DNA of 64,000 bases. It comes from Sedimenticola hydrogenitrophicus (GTDB lineage Bacteria > Pseudomonadota > Gammaproteobacteria > Chromatiales > Chromatiaceae). The stretch covers positions 46,026 through 110,025 of the forward strand of contig NZ_JANIOA010000013.1 in NCBI RefSeq assembly GCF_025175675.1, given 5' to 3'. Made by a program: the position numbers and the translations under genes. Positions 9,184-18,466 of this stretch are shown one piece after another. The notes under the pieces are model-generated. The model had not been told where the DNA came from, searched no databases, and saw nothing but the letters and a program-made list of their open reading frames with translations. How positions within the stretch are numbered: position 1 is the stretch's first letter; the number at the start of each line of letters is the position of its first letter.

Positions 9184-9743
9184 TCGGTGGCATCCAGTAT
9201 CTCACGTGCTATCTCTTTCACCTTGCGACGTTCCGACCGAGCTTGATCGCGGATCATATCAAACGCCCGGTCGCGGTCAATGCGGTGGCGTTCGGAGATG
9301 ATGCCGACGGCAAAGTTGACCACGTTGGCGGTATCCAGCGCCCGGGTCAGACGTCCCTCCGTGGCTTGCAATCTCTGCAGATCAGCGGCCCGCTTCAGAG
9401 CGGTTTCGATGGCCGGTATGGCCTTGGCCACATCGATCGGCTTCACCAGATAACCCAGGGCCCCCTGCTCCAATGCGGCATTGAGTGTCTCCTGATCGTC
9501 ATAAGCGGAGAGGTGGATAACCGGGATGTCCTGATCATGCAGATGCCGTGATACATCGATGCCGGAGATGCCCGGCATGCGGATGTCCAGGATGGCAAGA
9601 TCCGGAGAATCGCTGGCGGCCGTCTCCAAGGCTTCCTCCCCGGTTGCCGCGACCAGTACGGTATAACCGGCATCTCGCAGGCCACGACTGAATGTGGCCA
9701 GTACCAGTGCATCATCATCAACCAGAAGAAGTTTTATTGTCAT
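9156..9743 (-). CDS. response regulator with ANTAR RNA-binding output
   Basis: A 195-residue regulator. The CheY-like receiver is residues 1-120, with acidic pocket DDD at 9-11, phosphoacceptor Asp53 (LAILDIRMPG) and the conserved Lys in LVKPID. A coiled linker leads to a C-terminal ANTAR domain at about 128-190 (FAVGIISERHRIDRDRAFDM, then the basic helix RSERRKVKEIA). ANTAR domains bind paired RNA hairpins and prevent premature termination of transcription (AmiR, NasT, EutV, PdtaR). The likely phosphodonor is the convergent HisKA_2 kinase next door. No paired-hairpin ANTAR target was recognised inside this window. Confidence 0.9.
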   Translation of the reverse strand: MTIKLLLVDDDALVLATFSRGLRDAGYTVLVAATGEEALETAASDSPDLAILDIRMPGISGIDVSRHLHDQDIPVIHLSAYDDQETLNAALEQGALGYLVKPIDVAKAIPAIETALKRAADLQRLQATEGRLTRALDTANVVNFAVGIISERHRIDRDRAFDMIRDQARSERRKVKEIAREILDATDYINRFGVG

Positions 9744-10550
9744 TGGGCATCCCCTGAACTGCTTGCGACTTGTTTTGCCACGTTGTTATTCCATGGTTCC
9801 TGTCAGGCATTGGATCACCTTTGATATGTAGGATGCGTTCCTCTGTTCTCTACATTACATACAGTTGGGAGACCTATATCTCCAGCGCTTGCCAGGTTGG
9901 GAAAAAAGATCACATGGGACTTGCAGCGCTTCCCTACAGCCAGTTCAAGGTTGCAGTGAGGAGCGCGGAAAAACCTTGCTCTAGATCAATTTCCAAAATA
10001 GTCATTAATATCCCTGGGCATCTCAAGCCCATGCTCCTCTCACACTAAAACGGTAATTAGCGGGTTTATATTCGTTCTATATGATGGTATAAAATAGCGC
10101 GTTTGTATTTCATTGTTCCTGAAATATAAATTTATAAAGCTTTCAGTGTTGAGCCGCTCTTCGCGTAGCGTTGAACATAATAATAGAAAGCCAGGCCTTT
10201 CCCCCGCCTTTAAAATCATTCGAATTACCAAAACGGTCAGCCATTGATTGCTGTTGCCGACGAGTTTCTGGCGTTCTCATCGTGCCGTCAGCAGCGCGGT
10301 CTTTGGGCTGTATGCGTTATGAATTCAGGTTGGAATATAGAAATGTCCATCAATATTCGCGGATTTCATTTAAATGAGAGGGCTGAATTGGCCGAAAATG
10401 ATCCCGAGAGGTTCGACAATCTGTTCGGAGGGGCACCCTCGGTGGGAGAAGTGCTGCTCGCAAGGGAAGCACGGCCATCTCGCGCTGAGATAATCACCGC
10501 CAACATTCCTGTGGATCACGGTCGAACCCGCATTTGTCGCAGAGGTGGCG
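9744..10550. other. long gene-poor, AT-rich intergenic region
   Basis: About 800 bp between the divergent ANTAR regulator and a GGDEF-EAL gene. Bases 10040-10240 are clearly AT-rich against the high-GC surroundings (runs such as TATGATGGTATAAAATAG). An open frame at 10343-10561 (MSINIRGFHLNERAEL...) overlaps the start of the next gene by 11 bp and has mixed polar composition but no family resemblance. I do not call it a gene. The region must hold promoters for both flanking genes, and the AT-rich block may be a remnant of transferred DNA. Confidence 0.4.
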
Positions 10551-12845
10551 GTGAAAACTGATGATGTGCTGACACAGATGCCGCACAATCCGGCGCACGT
10601 TGTACCTGGGGAACTTCAGGAAATTCGGCCTGAATCACCGAGGGAACACTACCTGGAGAGCATCCTCAATGGTTCAGGGATGATTGCAATCATCGCCCTG
10701 GACACCGATTTTGTCGTCCGATACCACAATCCATCAGCCCGGAAGCTGCTTGGCTACGAAGCGTCTGAGCTGGATGGCAGGCGGCTCAGCCAGGTTTCTG
10801 TCCTGGGACTTGACGATGTCGAGCGGTTCGGGGCTATGCACCAGGGTCTTGATAGTGACGGCGAGTACCACTACTCGCTGGGATATCAGTTACATGGAAA
10901 AAACCGGCAGATCGAGTGTGCTATATCCGCTCTTTATGATCATCGGCAGGAGTTGCATGGTTTTATCCTGAACGCACGGGATATCACTCGCCGCGCGAAA
11001 CAGCAGGAGCGGATTACCCGCAAGGCGGCGGAGGAGCAGTGTTTGGGGGTTTTGCTGCGGCTCTCCCTGGAAGACAGGGATGTTGAGTCATTTCTTCAGC
11101 AATCTCTGGAATCCCTGCTGCAGTCGATTCCCTGGCTCAATTTGCTGCCAAAAGGGGCTGTCTTCCTGGGCGAATCCCATCGGCAGCAGAAGACCCTTCG
11201 CCTGGTGGCCAGCTACCACCTGACCGATGCCGTGACCCAAACCTGTGAGCGGATCTCTTTCGGTTGGTGTATCTGCGGGCGTGCAGCGGCCCGGAAGGAA
11301 CTGCTCTACATCCCCGATACCGATGATGCCAGGCATGATGTACGCTATCCCGGCATGGAACCGCATGGACACTACGCGGTTCCTATCCTGTCAAACCGGG
11401 ACATCCTGGGCGTGCTGACCCTCTACCTGCCGCCCGGACATGGGGAGAAGGAAGGCGACAAGACCTTCCTGAGACGGGTAGCCGATGTGTTGAGCATGGG
11501 CATCTCCAAGCGGCGTGCGGAGCAGACCCTGGCATTCCAGGCGCAATTCGATGATCTTACGGCGCTGCCGAACCGCAGCCAGATGATTTGCCACATCGAC
11601 CAGGCTCTGGTCCGGTCCCGCCGACACGGCCATGTCGGCGCGGTGTTGTTCATCGACCTGGATCATTTCAAGAATATCAATGACTCCCTGGGCCATACGG
11701 TGGGTGATGAGGTATTGCGGCAGGTCTCCAGTCGCCTGACAAACACCTTGCGCAAAGAAGATATGGTGGCCCGATGGGGGGGTGATGAATTTGTAGTCCT
11801 GCTGACCGAGTCCGGCCGCCAACCGAGAGATGTGGCCCGGCAGGCCCAACTGGTGGCGGAAAAGATACGTGACGCACTTTCTATTGCCTTTGTCGTCGGC
11901 GGCTATCCTCTGAATGTTTCAACAAGTATCGGCGTGGCCCTGTTTCCGGATAACAACGAAACGACCACCGAGATACTGCAGCAGGCCGATACCGCAATGT
12001 ACCGAGCCAAGGCGGAAGGACGGAACTGTGTCAGATTCTTTCTTCCGGTGATGCAGATGCTGGCCAACGAGCGCCTTGTGGTTGAGCAGGATCTGCGCTG
12101 GGCGCTGGCGCAGGGAGAATTGCAACTCCACTATCAACCCCAGGTGGACGCATCGGGATGCCTGGTCGGCGCCGAGGTGCTGTTACGATGCCCGGATCGG
12201 AAAGGGGGCTTTCATCGTGTTGATCTGTGTATCGATGTGGCGGAAACCACCGGCCTGATTCTGCCTGTCGGCGAGTGGGTATTCCGCGAGGCGTGTCAAA
12301 AGCTTAAGGCCTGGACGGATAGCGGGGTTGCGGGCGGATTGCGGCATCTGTGCATAAATATCAGCCCAAAGCAGTTTCTGCAAAGGGATTTCGTCTCCCT
12401 GATCCAGCGCATAATCGACGAAGCCGAAGTGGCTCCCGGATGTCTGGTATTGGAGATCACTGAGAACATCCTGATAGATGCGAAAACGGATGCCGTCGAG
12501 ACCATGGATGCGCTGAAAGGGATCGGCATCCGTATTGCCATGGATGATTTCGGCACCGGTTACTCATCGCTTGCCTATCTGACCCGGCTACCGCTGGATA
12601 TCCTGAAGATTGATCGCTCCTTTGTCACCGGTATCAGCCTTGATGAGAGAAACGCCGCCGTGGTGGAAGCGTTGATGGCCATGGCGCGCCAGCTCCGTTT
12701 GCAGGTCATTGCCGAAGGCGTCGAAAATGATGATGACCTGGGCTTTCTGATCCTTAAGGGCTGCGAATATTTTCAGGGATTCTATTTCAGTCCGCCGCGG
12801 CCGACTAGCGAGTTCAATGCTTACCTGGAGCAGCGGTCCTTATGA
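10551..12845 (+). CDS. PAS-GAF-GGDEF-EAL c-di-GMP signalling protein
   Basis: A protein of about 764 residues that makes and/or degrades cyclic di-GMP. It has a PAS domain (VRYHNPSARKLLGYEASELD), a GAF domain (SFGWCICGRAAARKELLYIP), a GGDEF domain with intact active site (RWGGDEFVVLL) and an inhibitory RxxD site five residues before it (RKED). An EAL domain follows. The EAL motif reads EVL (GAEVLLRC), keeping the catalytic Glu, and the metal-site loop MDDFGTGYSSLAYL is intact, so phosphodiesterase activity is likely. There are no membrane helices. GTG 10551 is preferred because AGAGG lies 5 nt upstream; GTG 10545 is the alternative. The GAF motif with WCICGRA resembles GAFs of sensor kinases; its ligand is unknown. 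Confidence 0.9.
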   Translation: MKTDDVLTQMPHNPAHVVPGELQEIRPESPREHYLESILNGSGMIAIIALDTDFVVRYHNPSARKLLGYEASELDGRRLSQVSVLGLDDVERFGAMHQGLDSDGEYHYSLGYQLHGKNRQIECAISALYDHRQELHGFILNARDITRRAKQQERITRKAAEEQCLGVLLRLSLEDRDVESFLQQSLESLLQSIPWLNLLPKGAVFLGESHRQQKTLRLVASYHLTDAVTQTCERISFGWCICGRAAARKELLYIPDTDDARHDVRYPGMEPHGHYAVPILSNRDILGVLTLYLPPGHGEKEGDKTFLRRVADVLSMGISKRRAEQTLAFQAQFDDLTALPNRSQMICHIDQALVRSRRHGHVGAVLFIDLDHFKNINDSLGHTVGDEVLRQVSSRLTNTLRKEDMVARWGGDEFVVLLTESGRQPRDVARQAQLVAEKIRDALSIAFVVGGYPLNVSTSIGVALFPDNNETTTEILQQADTAMYRAKAEGRNCVRFFLPVMQMLANERLVVEQDLRWALAQGELQLHYQPQVDASGCLVGAEVLLRCPDRKGGFHRVDLCIDVAETTGLILPVGEWVFREACQKLKAWTDSGVAGGLRHLCINISPKQFLQRDFVSLIQRIIDEAEVAPGCLVLEITENILIDAKTDAVETMDALKGIGIRIAMDDFGTGYSSLAYLTRLPLDILKIDRSFVTGISLDERNAAVVEALMAMARQLRLQVIAEGVENDDDLGFLILKGCEYFQGFYFSPPRPTSEFNAYLEQRSL

Positions 12846-13316
12846 CACCCAAAGCCAGCGGTTGCCTTGGCTGATGTTGACGTCAAAACAGCTGTGGAAG
12901 AAAAACTGGAATCCGTTAAAGGAACGCTGCCACAGGCCGATATAGTGGAACCATAAATGGAAGTGACCCCAGCGGTTGCTGTCAGTTTCCGTCGCCAGTG
13001 TCACCCTTCCCTTCGTGATGCGGCGGTGTATTGCTGAGTTGGCGGATCAATCCGTATTCAGCCACGGGTAATGTTTCACATCGCCAGATTTTCAAGGCCG
13101 TTCCCCCGCCTTGCGATAGCGCAAACCGACATGCTGTCGTTATCGTCTCTGTTTCCCATGGTTCCACGGGTACGGGCAGTTCTCCGTATGCCGTCAGCTC
13201 CTGGCGAAACACCCCGTTGGTCCTGTGATAACGTTCTCAAAGCTGCTTGAGCGAACCAGGGGCTAACGACAAAATAATTACATGACGTTCGATGATCCAA
13301 AAATGGAGAGTGTGAG
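12846..13316. other. gene-free stretch upstream of chemoreceptor
   Basis: No gene is supported here. The first 110 bases contain a short open stretch ending at about 12955 (VDVKTAVEEKLESVKG in one frame) with no start or ribosome site, possibly a gene remnant. The last 60 bases before the chemoreceptor are relatively AT-rich (ACGACAAAATAATTACATG) and are the likely promoter area. Confidence 0.3.
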
Positions 13317-15341
13317 ATGAAGGCTATTCTACTTCCGGCCATGGTTCTGATGGAGCGGTTGCGATACCCGTTCAAATTCGGTTTGATCTTCCTGGTGGTC
13401 CTGGTCCCGCTGGTGTTGTTGTCGATCAATCTGATCACCCAAATCAATGAAGGGGTTGAAGTGGTCAGGCATGAGCGTCAGGGATTGGCGTATATAAGAG
13501 CCATTCGCCAGCCAATAGAACACATCCAGCAGCATCGCGGGATGACCAGCGCATTTCTCAACGGGGCGGACAGCTTTCGTGACCGCATCCTGAGTAAACG
13601 CAGCGAAATCGACCGTCTCATGGCGGATCTGGCGGCGCTGGACAGGGAGTTGGGAAGTGCGCTGGAGACGGCCGGAAAGGTGAGTCTGCTGCTGCAGAAG
13701 TGGGAGGCGATCAAGGCTACCTCGATGCAGCAGGAGTCCGCACTGGCGATCAACGCACACACCGGACTGCTGACCGACATGATTGATCTGATGAGCCGGG
13801 TGGCCGACGTTTCCGAGATTACCCTGGACTCGAGGCTGGACACCTATTATCTGGGTGACGCGGTGGTCAATAATCTGATTAACCTGACCGAAAATATGGG
13901 ACAGGCGCGGGCGGTCGGTTCCGGCGCGGCTGCCAGGGGCAGCCATAGCCGGCAATCTTTCGTCCGGCTGTCGGTACTGGCGAATAACATCAATGCCTAC
14001 GCCAAGCGCTCGGCGGCGGGGCTGGATGCCGCCATCAAGGCAAACAGGGGGATCGGCGTGACATTGAGCGACGCGGTCGCCGCCAACAATCGGGCGATCG
14101 CGGAGATGCAGACGCTGCTGGATAAGGTACTGCAGGATCAGGAACGGATCGACGTCGACGACAAGACCGTATTTGATACGGCCACGGTTGCCATCTCCGG
14201 GAGTTACCGGCTGTATGATGCCATTGCCGCTGAGCTGGACCGCCTGTTTGTCGAGCGCATCGAGTCTGAAATCGCGGTAAAGAACGCCACCGCGCTGACC
14301 GTGATCTCGGTATTGGCACTGGTCATCTACCTGTTTGCCGGACTCTATTATTCGGTAGTCGGCAGTATCAACCTGATTGGCGCTGCCACGCGTCAGATGG
14401 CCCGGGGCGATCTGAATACGCGGTTGAGTCTGGATACCCGGGATGAGCTGCAACGGGTGGCCACGGATTTCAATGACATGGGGGCGGCGTTTAAAGGGGT
14501 GGTATTGCAGATTGCCGATGCAACCACCCAGTTGGCAACCATGGCGGAACAGACCTCGGTGATCACCGAGCAGACCCATCAGGCGCTGCAGACCCAGCTG
14601 AGCGAAACCACCCAGGTGGCCACGGCGATGAACGAGATGAGTGCCACGGTGCAGGAGGTGGCCTCCAGTACCGGCCGCACCTCTCAGGCGGCCAGCGAGG
14701 TGAACCGCCAGGCGGTGGAAGGGCAGCAGGCGATGCATGAAACCATCGCCCGGATTCAGGAACTCTCCGAAAAGGTGGAGGGCGCCGGGGCGGTCATCCA
14801 GCAGCTGGAACAGCACAGCGTGGAGATCGGCGGCATCCTGGATGTGATCAAGGGTATCGCCGAACAGACCAACCTGCTGGCCCTGAACGCGGCCATCGAG
14901 GCGGCCCGGGCCGGCGAGCAGGGGCGTGGTTTTGCGGTGGTGGCGGACGAGGTACGCAACCTGGCGAGCAAGACCCAGGTCTCCACGGAGGAGATCAACC
15001 GGATGATTGAAAAGCTGCAGGCCGGTTCCGCGCAGGCGGTGGCGGCGGTTGACAGCAGCCGGCAGCTGGCCCGCTTTGCCGTGGAACAGGCCTCCCGGAC
15101 GGGGGAGGCGCTGACCAACATCAGCGGCTCTATCGAGCGGGTGAATGACATGAGCACCCAGATCGCGAGTGCCGCGGAGGAGCAGAGCGCAGTGACCGAA
15201 GAGATCAACCGGAATATCGTACAGATCAACGAGATGACCGAACAGACGGCGGTGGGAGCCCAGCAGACCTCGTCCGCCAACAGCGATCAGACGCGACTGG
15301 CCGCGGAGCTGCAGGGCCTGGTGGGTCGCTTCAGGGTGTAG
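13317..15341 (+). CDS. methyl-accepting chemotaxis protein with NIT-like sensor domain
   Basis: A 674-residue transmembrane chemoreceptor. It has an N-terminal membrane helix at about 17-41, then a large all-helical periplasmic domain (roughly 55-310) with the [12 protein letters not shown] motif seen in nitrate/nitrite-sensing NIT domains. A second membrane helix ([17 protein letters not shown]), a HAMP domain and a long signalling coiled coil follow. The hairpin tip ([20 protein letters not shown]) that contacts CheA/CheW is intact. The C-terminus ends LVGRFRV without a CheR/CheB docking pentapeptide. The ATG at 13317 has GGAGAG about 9 nt upstream. No chemotaxis kinase genes are nearby. 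Nitrate or nitrite as ligand is inferred from the family. Confidence 0.9.
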   Translation: MKAILLPAMVLMERLRYPFKFGLIFLVVLVPLVLLSINLITQINEGVEVVRHERQGLAYIRAIRQPIEHIQQHRGMTSAFLNGADSFRDRILSKRSEIDRLMADLAALDRELGSALETAGKVSLLLQKWEAIKATSMQQESALAINAHTGLLTDMIDLMSRVADVSEITLDSRLDTYYLGDAVVNNLINLTENMGQARAVGSGAAARGSHSRQSFVRLSVLANNINAYAKRSAAGLDAAIKANRGIGVTLSDAVAANNRAIAEMQTLLDKVLQDQERIDVDDKTVFDTATVAISGSYRLYDAIAAELDRLFVERIESEIAVKNATALTVISVLALVIYLFAGLYYSVVGSINLIGAATRQMARGDLNTRLSLDTRDELQRVATDFNDMGAAFKGVVLQIADATTQLATMAEQTSVITEQTHQALQTQLSETTQVATAMNEMSATVQEVASSTGRTSQAASEVNRQAVEGQQAMHETIARIQELSEKVEGAGAVIQQLEQHSVEIGGILDVIKGIAEQTNLLALNAAIEAARAGEQGRGFAVVADEVRNLASKTQVSTEEINRMIEKLQAGSAQAVAAVDSSRQLARFAVEQASRTGEALTNISGSIERVNDMSTQIASAAEEQSAVTEEINRNIVQINEMTEQTAVGAQQTSSANSDQTRLAAELQGLVGRFRV

Positions 15342-15352
15342 GTGATGCCGGT

Positions 15353-15416
15353 GTGAGGAACGAACCCCAACTGTCTGGCGCACACGCAGAGAACCCGTTG
15401 GGGTTCGCAGGCTCAC
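15353..15416. repeat. family A palindrome, between convergent genes
   Basis: Imperfect inverted repeat: GTGAGGAACGAACCCCAAC at 15353-15371 pairs with 15397-15416 (GTTGGGGTTCGCAGGCTCAC). It lies between the chemoreceptor stop and the convergent hspQ stop, where it could act as a bidirectional transcription end. The same arms recur near 40.7 and 41.5 kb. Confidence 0.8.
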
Positions 15417-15443
15417 CCCAACGGGTTGAAAGCATAATCGGCG

Positions 15444-15752
15444 CTAGTTCGGTTGTTCGGACAGGTAACGGTCACCGGTAAAGGCGGTAAAAACTCTTTT
15501 GATATCCGGGTGTTGGATCGGTTCGTGGCGGCCGTCCGGCTCCAGGTTGCACTGGGCGACGTAGGTCTCGAAGTCGGAACCGTCCACCAGTACCCGATAC
15601 CAGGGCTCGTTCTTGGGTGGGCGGCTTTTGGCCATCTGCTCATACCACGCGTCGGTCAGCATGAATTCGGCATCCACATCGTAGATTACCCCACGATAAC
15701 CAAACAGTTTGTGGTGAACCAGTTGTCCGACGTTCAATTTTGCATATTTCAT
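15444..15752 (-). CDS. hspQ: HspQ / YccV-like hemimethylated-DNA-binding protein
   Basis: A 102-residue small protein of the HspQ (YccV) family. Conserved features are the N-terminal strand (AKLNVGQLVHHKLFGYRGVI) and the central PWYRVLVDG and TYVAQCNLEPD. In enterobacteria HspQ is a heat-shock protein that binds hemimethylated oriC DNA and acts as a specificity-enhancing factor for Lon protease. I chose the ATG at 15752 because GGGGAG lies just upstream and this matches the family N-terminus; an in-frame start 14 codons earlier adds a His-rich unconserved leader. It is convergent with the chemoreceptor and lies downstream of fumC on the same strand. Confidence 0.88.
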   Translation of the reverse strand: MKYAKLNVGQLVHHKLFGYRGVIYDVDAEFMLTDAWYEQMAKSRPPKNEPWYRVLVDGSDFETYVAQCNLEPDGRHEPIQHPDIKRVFTAFTGDRYLSEQPN

Positions 15753-15838
15753 CTCATTCTCCCCGGCATGGGTCGCATGCGGATGATGCTTCATTATCTC
15801 TAAGACCCCGCTGTCGGGCGTTCCGTTTCATCGCCTTG

Positions 15839-17242
15839 TCATTTCTTTTTCGCTGCCACTCCCTGGATTCCACCCAGGGTGAGCAGCACCGGGTCGAGGA
15901 GTTTTTCCAGTTCGCCGCGACTGAGGGAGGTCTGCTCCTCCGCCACATCCACTACCGCGCGTCCCTCCCGATAGGCCTGTTTACAGATGGCGGCCGCCTT
16001 TTCATAACCGACCAGCGGATTGAGCGCGGCCACCAGAATCGGGTTCATGGAGAGGCGCTGTTTCAGGTTCTCCTCCTGGACCTTGAAGTCGGCAACCGCC
16101 TTTTCCGCCAGCAGTTTCGCAGCATTGGCGAGCAATTCGATGCTCTGCAGCAGGTTGTAGGCGATCAGCGGCAGCATGGTATTGAGTTGAAAATTGCCGG
16201 ACTGGCCCGCCATGGCGATGCTGGCGTCATTGCCGATCACCTGGGCCGAGACCATCATCACCGCCTCGGGTATCACCGGGTTGACCTTCCCCGGCATGAT
16301 ACTGGAGCCCGGTTGCAGGGCGGTCAGTTCGATCTCGCCCAGTCCGGCAAGGGGACCGCTGTTCATCCAGCGCAGGTCGTTGGCGATCTTGTGCAGGCTG
16401 ATGGCGGTGACCCGCAGCTGTCCCGACAGCTCCACGGCGCTGTCCTGGCTGCTGAGTCCCTCCATCAGCGAGGGCTTGGCGGTCAGCGCCAGGCCGGTGT
16501 CCTGGCTCAACCGCTGCAGGATGCGCCGGGAAAACTCCGGATGGGCGTTGATCCCGGTGCCGACCGCGGTACCCCCCAGGGGCAGTTGCCACACCCGCCG
16601 CCGGCACTCCTGGATACGTTCGATGCCCTGGTCCACCTGGCTGGCCCAGGCGTTCAGTTCCTGATCCATCCTGATCGGCATGGCATCCATCAGATGGGTA
16701 CGTCCGGTCTTGCAGACGCCGTCCAGGGTTTCGGCGCGCTGTTTTATCCGGTCCGAGAGTTGCTTCAGGGACGGCAGCAGCTGCTGCTCCAGGGCGAGGG
16801 CGGCACTCAGGTGGATGGCGCCGGGGATCACATCATTACTGCTCTGGCACATGTTCACATGATCGTTCGGGTGCACCGGCGTGCCGCCGCGGCTGGCCAG
16901 CGCGGCAATCACTTCGTTGAGGTTCATGTTGCTGCTGGTGCCGGAACCGGTCTGGAATACGTCGACCGGGAACTGTTCCATGGGCAGCTCTTCGAGCAGC
17001 CGGTCGCAGGCCTTGACGATGGCATCCGCGAGAGCCGGATCGAGCAGGCCCAGTTCCCGGTTGGTCGCGGCGGCGGCCCGTTTGATCAGCACCCCCGCCT
17101 GGATAAAACGCTGCGGCAGGCGGATGCCGCTGACCGGGAAATTGTCCACGGCACGCTGGGTCTGGGCCCCATAGAGGGCATCGCTCGGCACCCGCAGTTC
17201 GCCCATGCTGTCTCTTTCGATGCGATAGTCTGATTGCGTCAT
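15839..17242 (-). CDS. fumC: fumarate hydratase class II
   Basis: A 467-residue class II fumarase interconverting fumarate and L-malate in the TCA cycle; a homotetramer without iron-sulfur cluster. The superfamily signature GSSIMPGKVNPVIPE is intact, as are the substrate-binding segments TGSGTSSNMNLNEV, VHPNDHVNMCQSSND and GRTHLMDAMP. Length matches E. coli FumC (467). The N-terminus MTQSDYRIERDSMGE is standard for the family. The oxygen-stable, iron-free isozyme fits a cell exposed to oxidative or nitrosative stress. It is divergent from the DUF4863 gene. Confidence 0.96.
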   Translation of the reverse strand: MTQSDYRIERDSMGELRVPSDALYGAQTQRAVDNFPVSGIRLPQRFIQAGVLIKRAAAATNRELGLLDPALADAIVKACDRLLEELPMEQFPVDVFQTGSGTSSNMNLNEVIAALASRGGTPVHPNDHVNMCQSSNDVIPGAIHLSAALALEQQLLPSLKQLSDRIKQRAETLDGVCKTGRTHLMDAMPIRMDQELNAWASQVDQGIERIQECRRRVWQLPLGGTAVGTGINAHPEFSRRILQRLSQDTGLALTAKPSLMEGLSSQDSAVELSGQLRVTAISLHKIANDLRWMNSGPLAGLGEIELTALQPGSSIMPGKVNPVIPEAVMMVSAQVIGNDASIAMAGQSGNFQLNTMLPLIAYNLLQSIELLANAAKLLAEKAVADFKVQEENLKQRLSMNPILVAALNPLVGYEKAAAICKQAYREGRAVVDVAEEQTSLSRGELEKLLDPVLLTLGGIQGVAAKKK

Positions 17243-17416
17243 CCTGCGGCTCCTCGCTGAAATGGTGCGTGTCTACCACTAGTATGAACCCGATTTCTGA
17301 AAATGCCGCGACGAACCGGTGGTACCACGCCCAGGGCAATCAGCGACCGGCTTTCACATTCAACCCAAACCGTCTATCCTCAGGACGTTTCGACCTTCGC
17401 AAAACAGGATAGCCAG

Positions 17417-17884
17417 ATGAATGTAGAACAGTTTCAACAGTTGTTAAAACCGATCACCAGCCTGGTTGACGGGATGCCGGTCGATCAGGGGCTGGAGGCC
17501 GCCCTGGAGGCCAAGTTCCCCGCCGGGAGTGAACTGTTCAATGCCATCGACCGGGCCTGTCATGAGGCGATTGCCGCCGGCTGGATGTGCGCGCAGGGCG
17601 GTGAGGGGAGGCGTTTCGGCCGGGTGATCGAGCCGTCCGACGAGACTGCGCGCCTGAGTGTCGATGTGGTGGATCTGGTCGATATCGCCGGACCTCATCA
17701 CCGCCATCCGTTGGGCGAAATCTGCATGGTACTGCCGGTGACGGAGGGGGCGCTGTTCGACGGCAAACCGCGCGGCTGGTGTGTTTATGAGCCGAATTCC
17801 CAGCATCGGCCCACCGTGACCCAGGGCCGGGCGCTGGTGCTCTATCTGCTGCCCGAGGGGCAGATCGAGTTCACACGCGGTTGA
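17417..17884 (+). CDS. DUF4863 / PnbB-like protein (4-hydroxylaminobenzoate lyase-like)
   Basis: A 155-residue cupin-like protein. The block FGRVIEPSD...VDVVDLVDIAGPHHRHPLGE carries a probable metal-binding His cluster (HHRH). It ends with WCVYEPNSQHRPTVTQGRAL and LYLLPEGQIEFTRG, the pattern of DUF4863, whose described member PnbB is a 4-hydroxylaminobenzoate lyase of nitrobenzoate degradation. The ATG at 17417 has AGGAT about 7 nt upstream; the open frame upstream of it is not conserved. No other aromatic-degradation genes are adjacent, so the role here may differ. Confidence 0.7.
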   Translation: MNVEQFQQLLKPITSLVDGMPVDQGLEAALEAKFPAGSELFNAIDRACHEAIAAGWMCAQGGEGRRFGRVIEPSDETARLSVDVVDLVDIAGPHHRHPLGEICMVLPVTEGALFDGKPRGWCVYEPNSQHRPTVTQGRALVLYLLPEGQIEFTRG

Positions 17885-17888
17885 ACCC

Positions 17889-17971
17889 AGGAGTCTGCTG
17901 GGCTTGACCGATCGTAGCGAGGGAAAGCCGGTTTATTCCTGGAAGAACAACGTTAAGTCCGACAGACTCCT
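17889..17971. repeat. 83-bp imperfect inverted repeat (MITE-like)
   Basis: 20-bp arms: AGGAGTCTGCTGGGCTTGAC at 17889-17908 and, inverted, GTTAAGTCCGACAGACTCCT at 17952-17971 (16 of 20 positions complementary), with a 43-bp interior. It starts 5 bp after the DUF4863 stop codon. The arms resemble transposon termini, but there is no coding content. Confidence 0.7.
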
Positions 17972-17997
17972 AGAGATAGTGCAGTCACTCTGGCGCC

Positions 17998-18401
17998 AAA
18001 CCACGGATACACACAGATGGGCACGGATGGGGTAGATCACGCTACGTGTGACCCTGCGCGTTCATGACCTCCGGTGTACGGTAGCCCGCCTGTTGCGATG
18101 TTTCAGTGTAACTGCTCACTCGGGGGGCATCAAACTTCCTCCCTTGCACCACAGAGGCACAGAGGACACAGAGGTTAACTGAACAATACATCGCCGCGGA
18201 TACCGTAGGGTGCCGGTGAGCTTGCGAACCGCATGCCGCCCCCATGCGATGCGGTTCGTTTTACTCACCGCATCCTACGATTTCGCGGGAGAATCTTGTG
18301 GATTCACTGTGCTCTCTGTGTCTCCGTGGTGCGGACAGGAGCGAGTAGTTACGTTTCAGTAACTAAAAATCCGTGTTTATCCGTGTCCATCCGTGGTTCA
18401 T
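17998..18401. repeat. concentric nest of inverted repeats (four layers)
   Basis: A gene-free block made of palindromes nested one in another. Outer layer: ACCACGGAT-type arms at 17998-18030 and inverted at 18369-18401. Second: GTAACTGCTCACTCG at 18108-18122 against GAGCGAGTAGTTAC at 18339-18352. Third: ACCACAGAGGCACAGAGG-type arms at 18148-18178 against 18307-18331. Core: a family A palindrome at 18204-18279 (GTAGGGTGCCGGTGAG... to CTCACCGCATCCTACG). The order of layers is mirror-symmetric, which suggests successive insertions into the loop of an older element. Confidence 0.75.
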
Positions 18402-18466
18402 TCCCAAGGTTGAACCCGCTCCGCTATCCCTGTCGTGAGCGGCAGGGATGGTGAACACGGTGGCCC

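Noticed and set aside
10244..10561. 105-codon frame before the GGDEF-EAL gene
   Set aside because: No family resemblance and no clear ribosome site at any of its starts; the part after 10343 is the only section that might be real, so it is only mentioned in the intergenic entry.
13329..15416. 695-codon frame antisense to the chemoreceptor
   Set aside because: Shadow frame; the plus-strand chemoreceptor has all domain motifs.
17889..17971. Insertion sequence
   Set aside because: Terminal inverted repeats look transposon-like, but only 43 bp lie between them and no transposase is present; kept as a MITE-like repeat.
17998..18401. Possible CRISPR array
   Set aside because: The repeated units are inverted, of different families and not regularly spaced; no cas genes are nearby.
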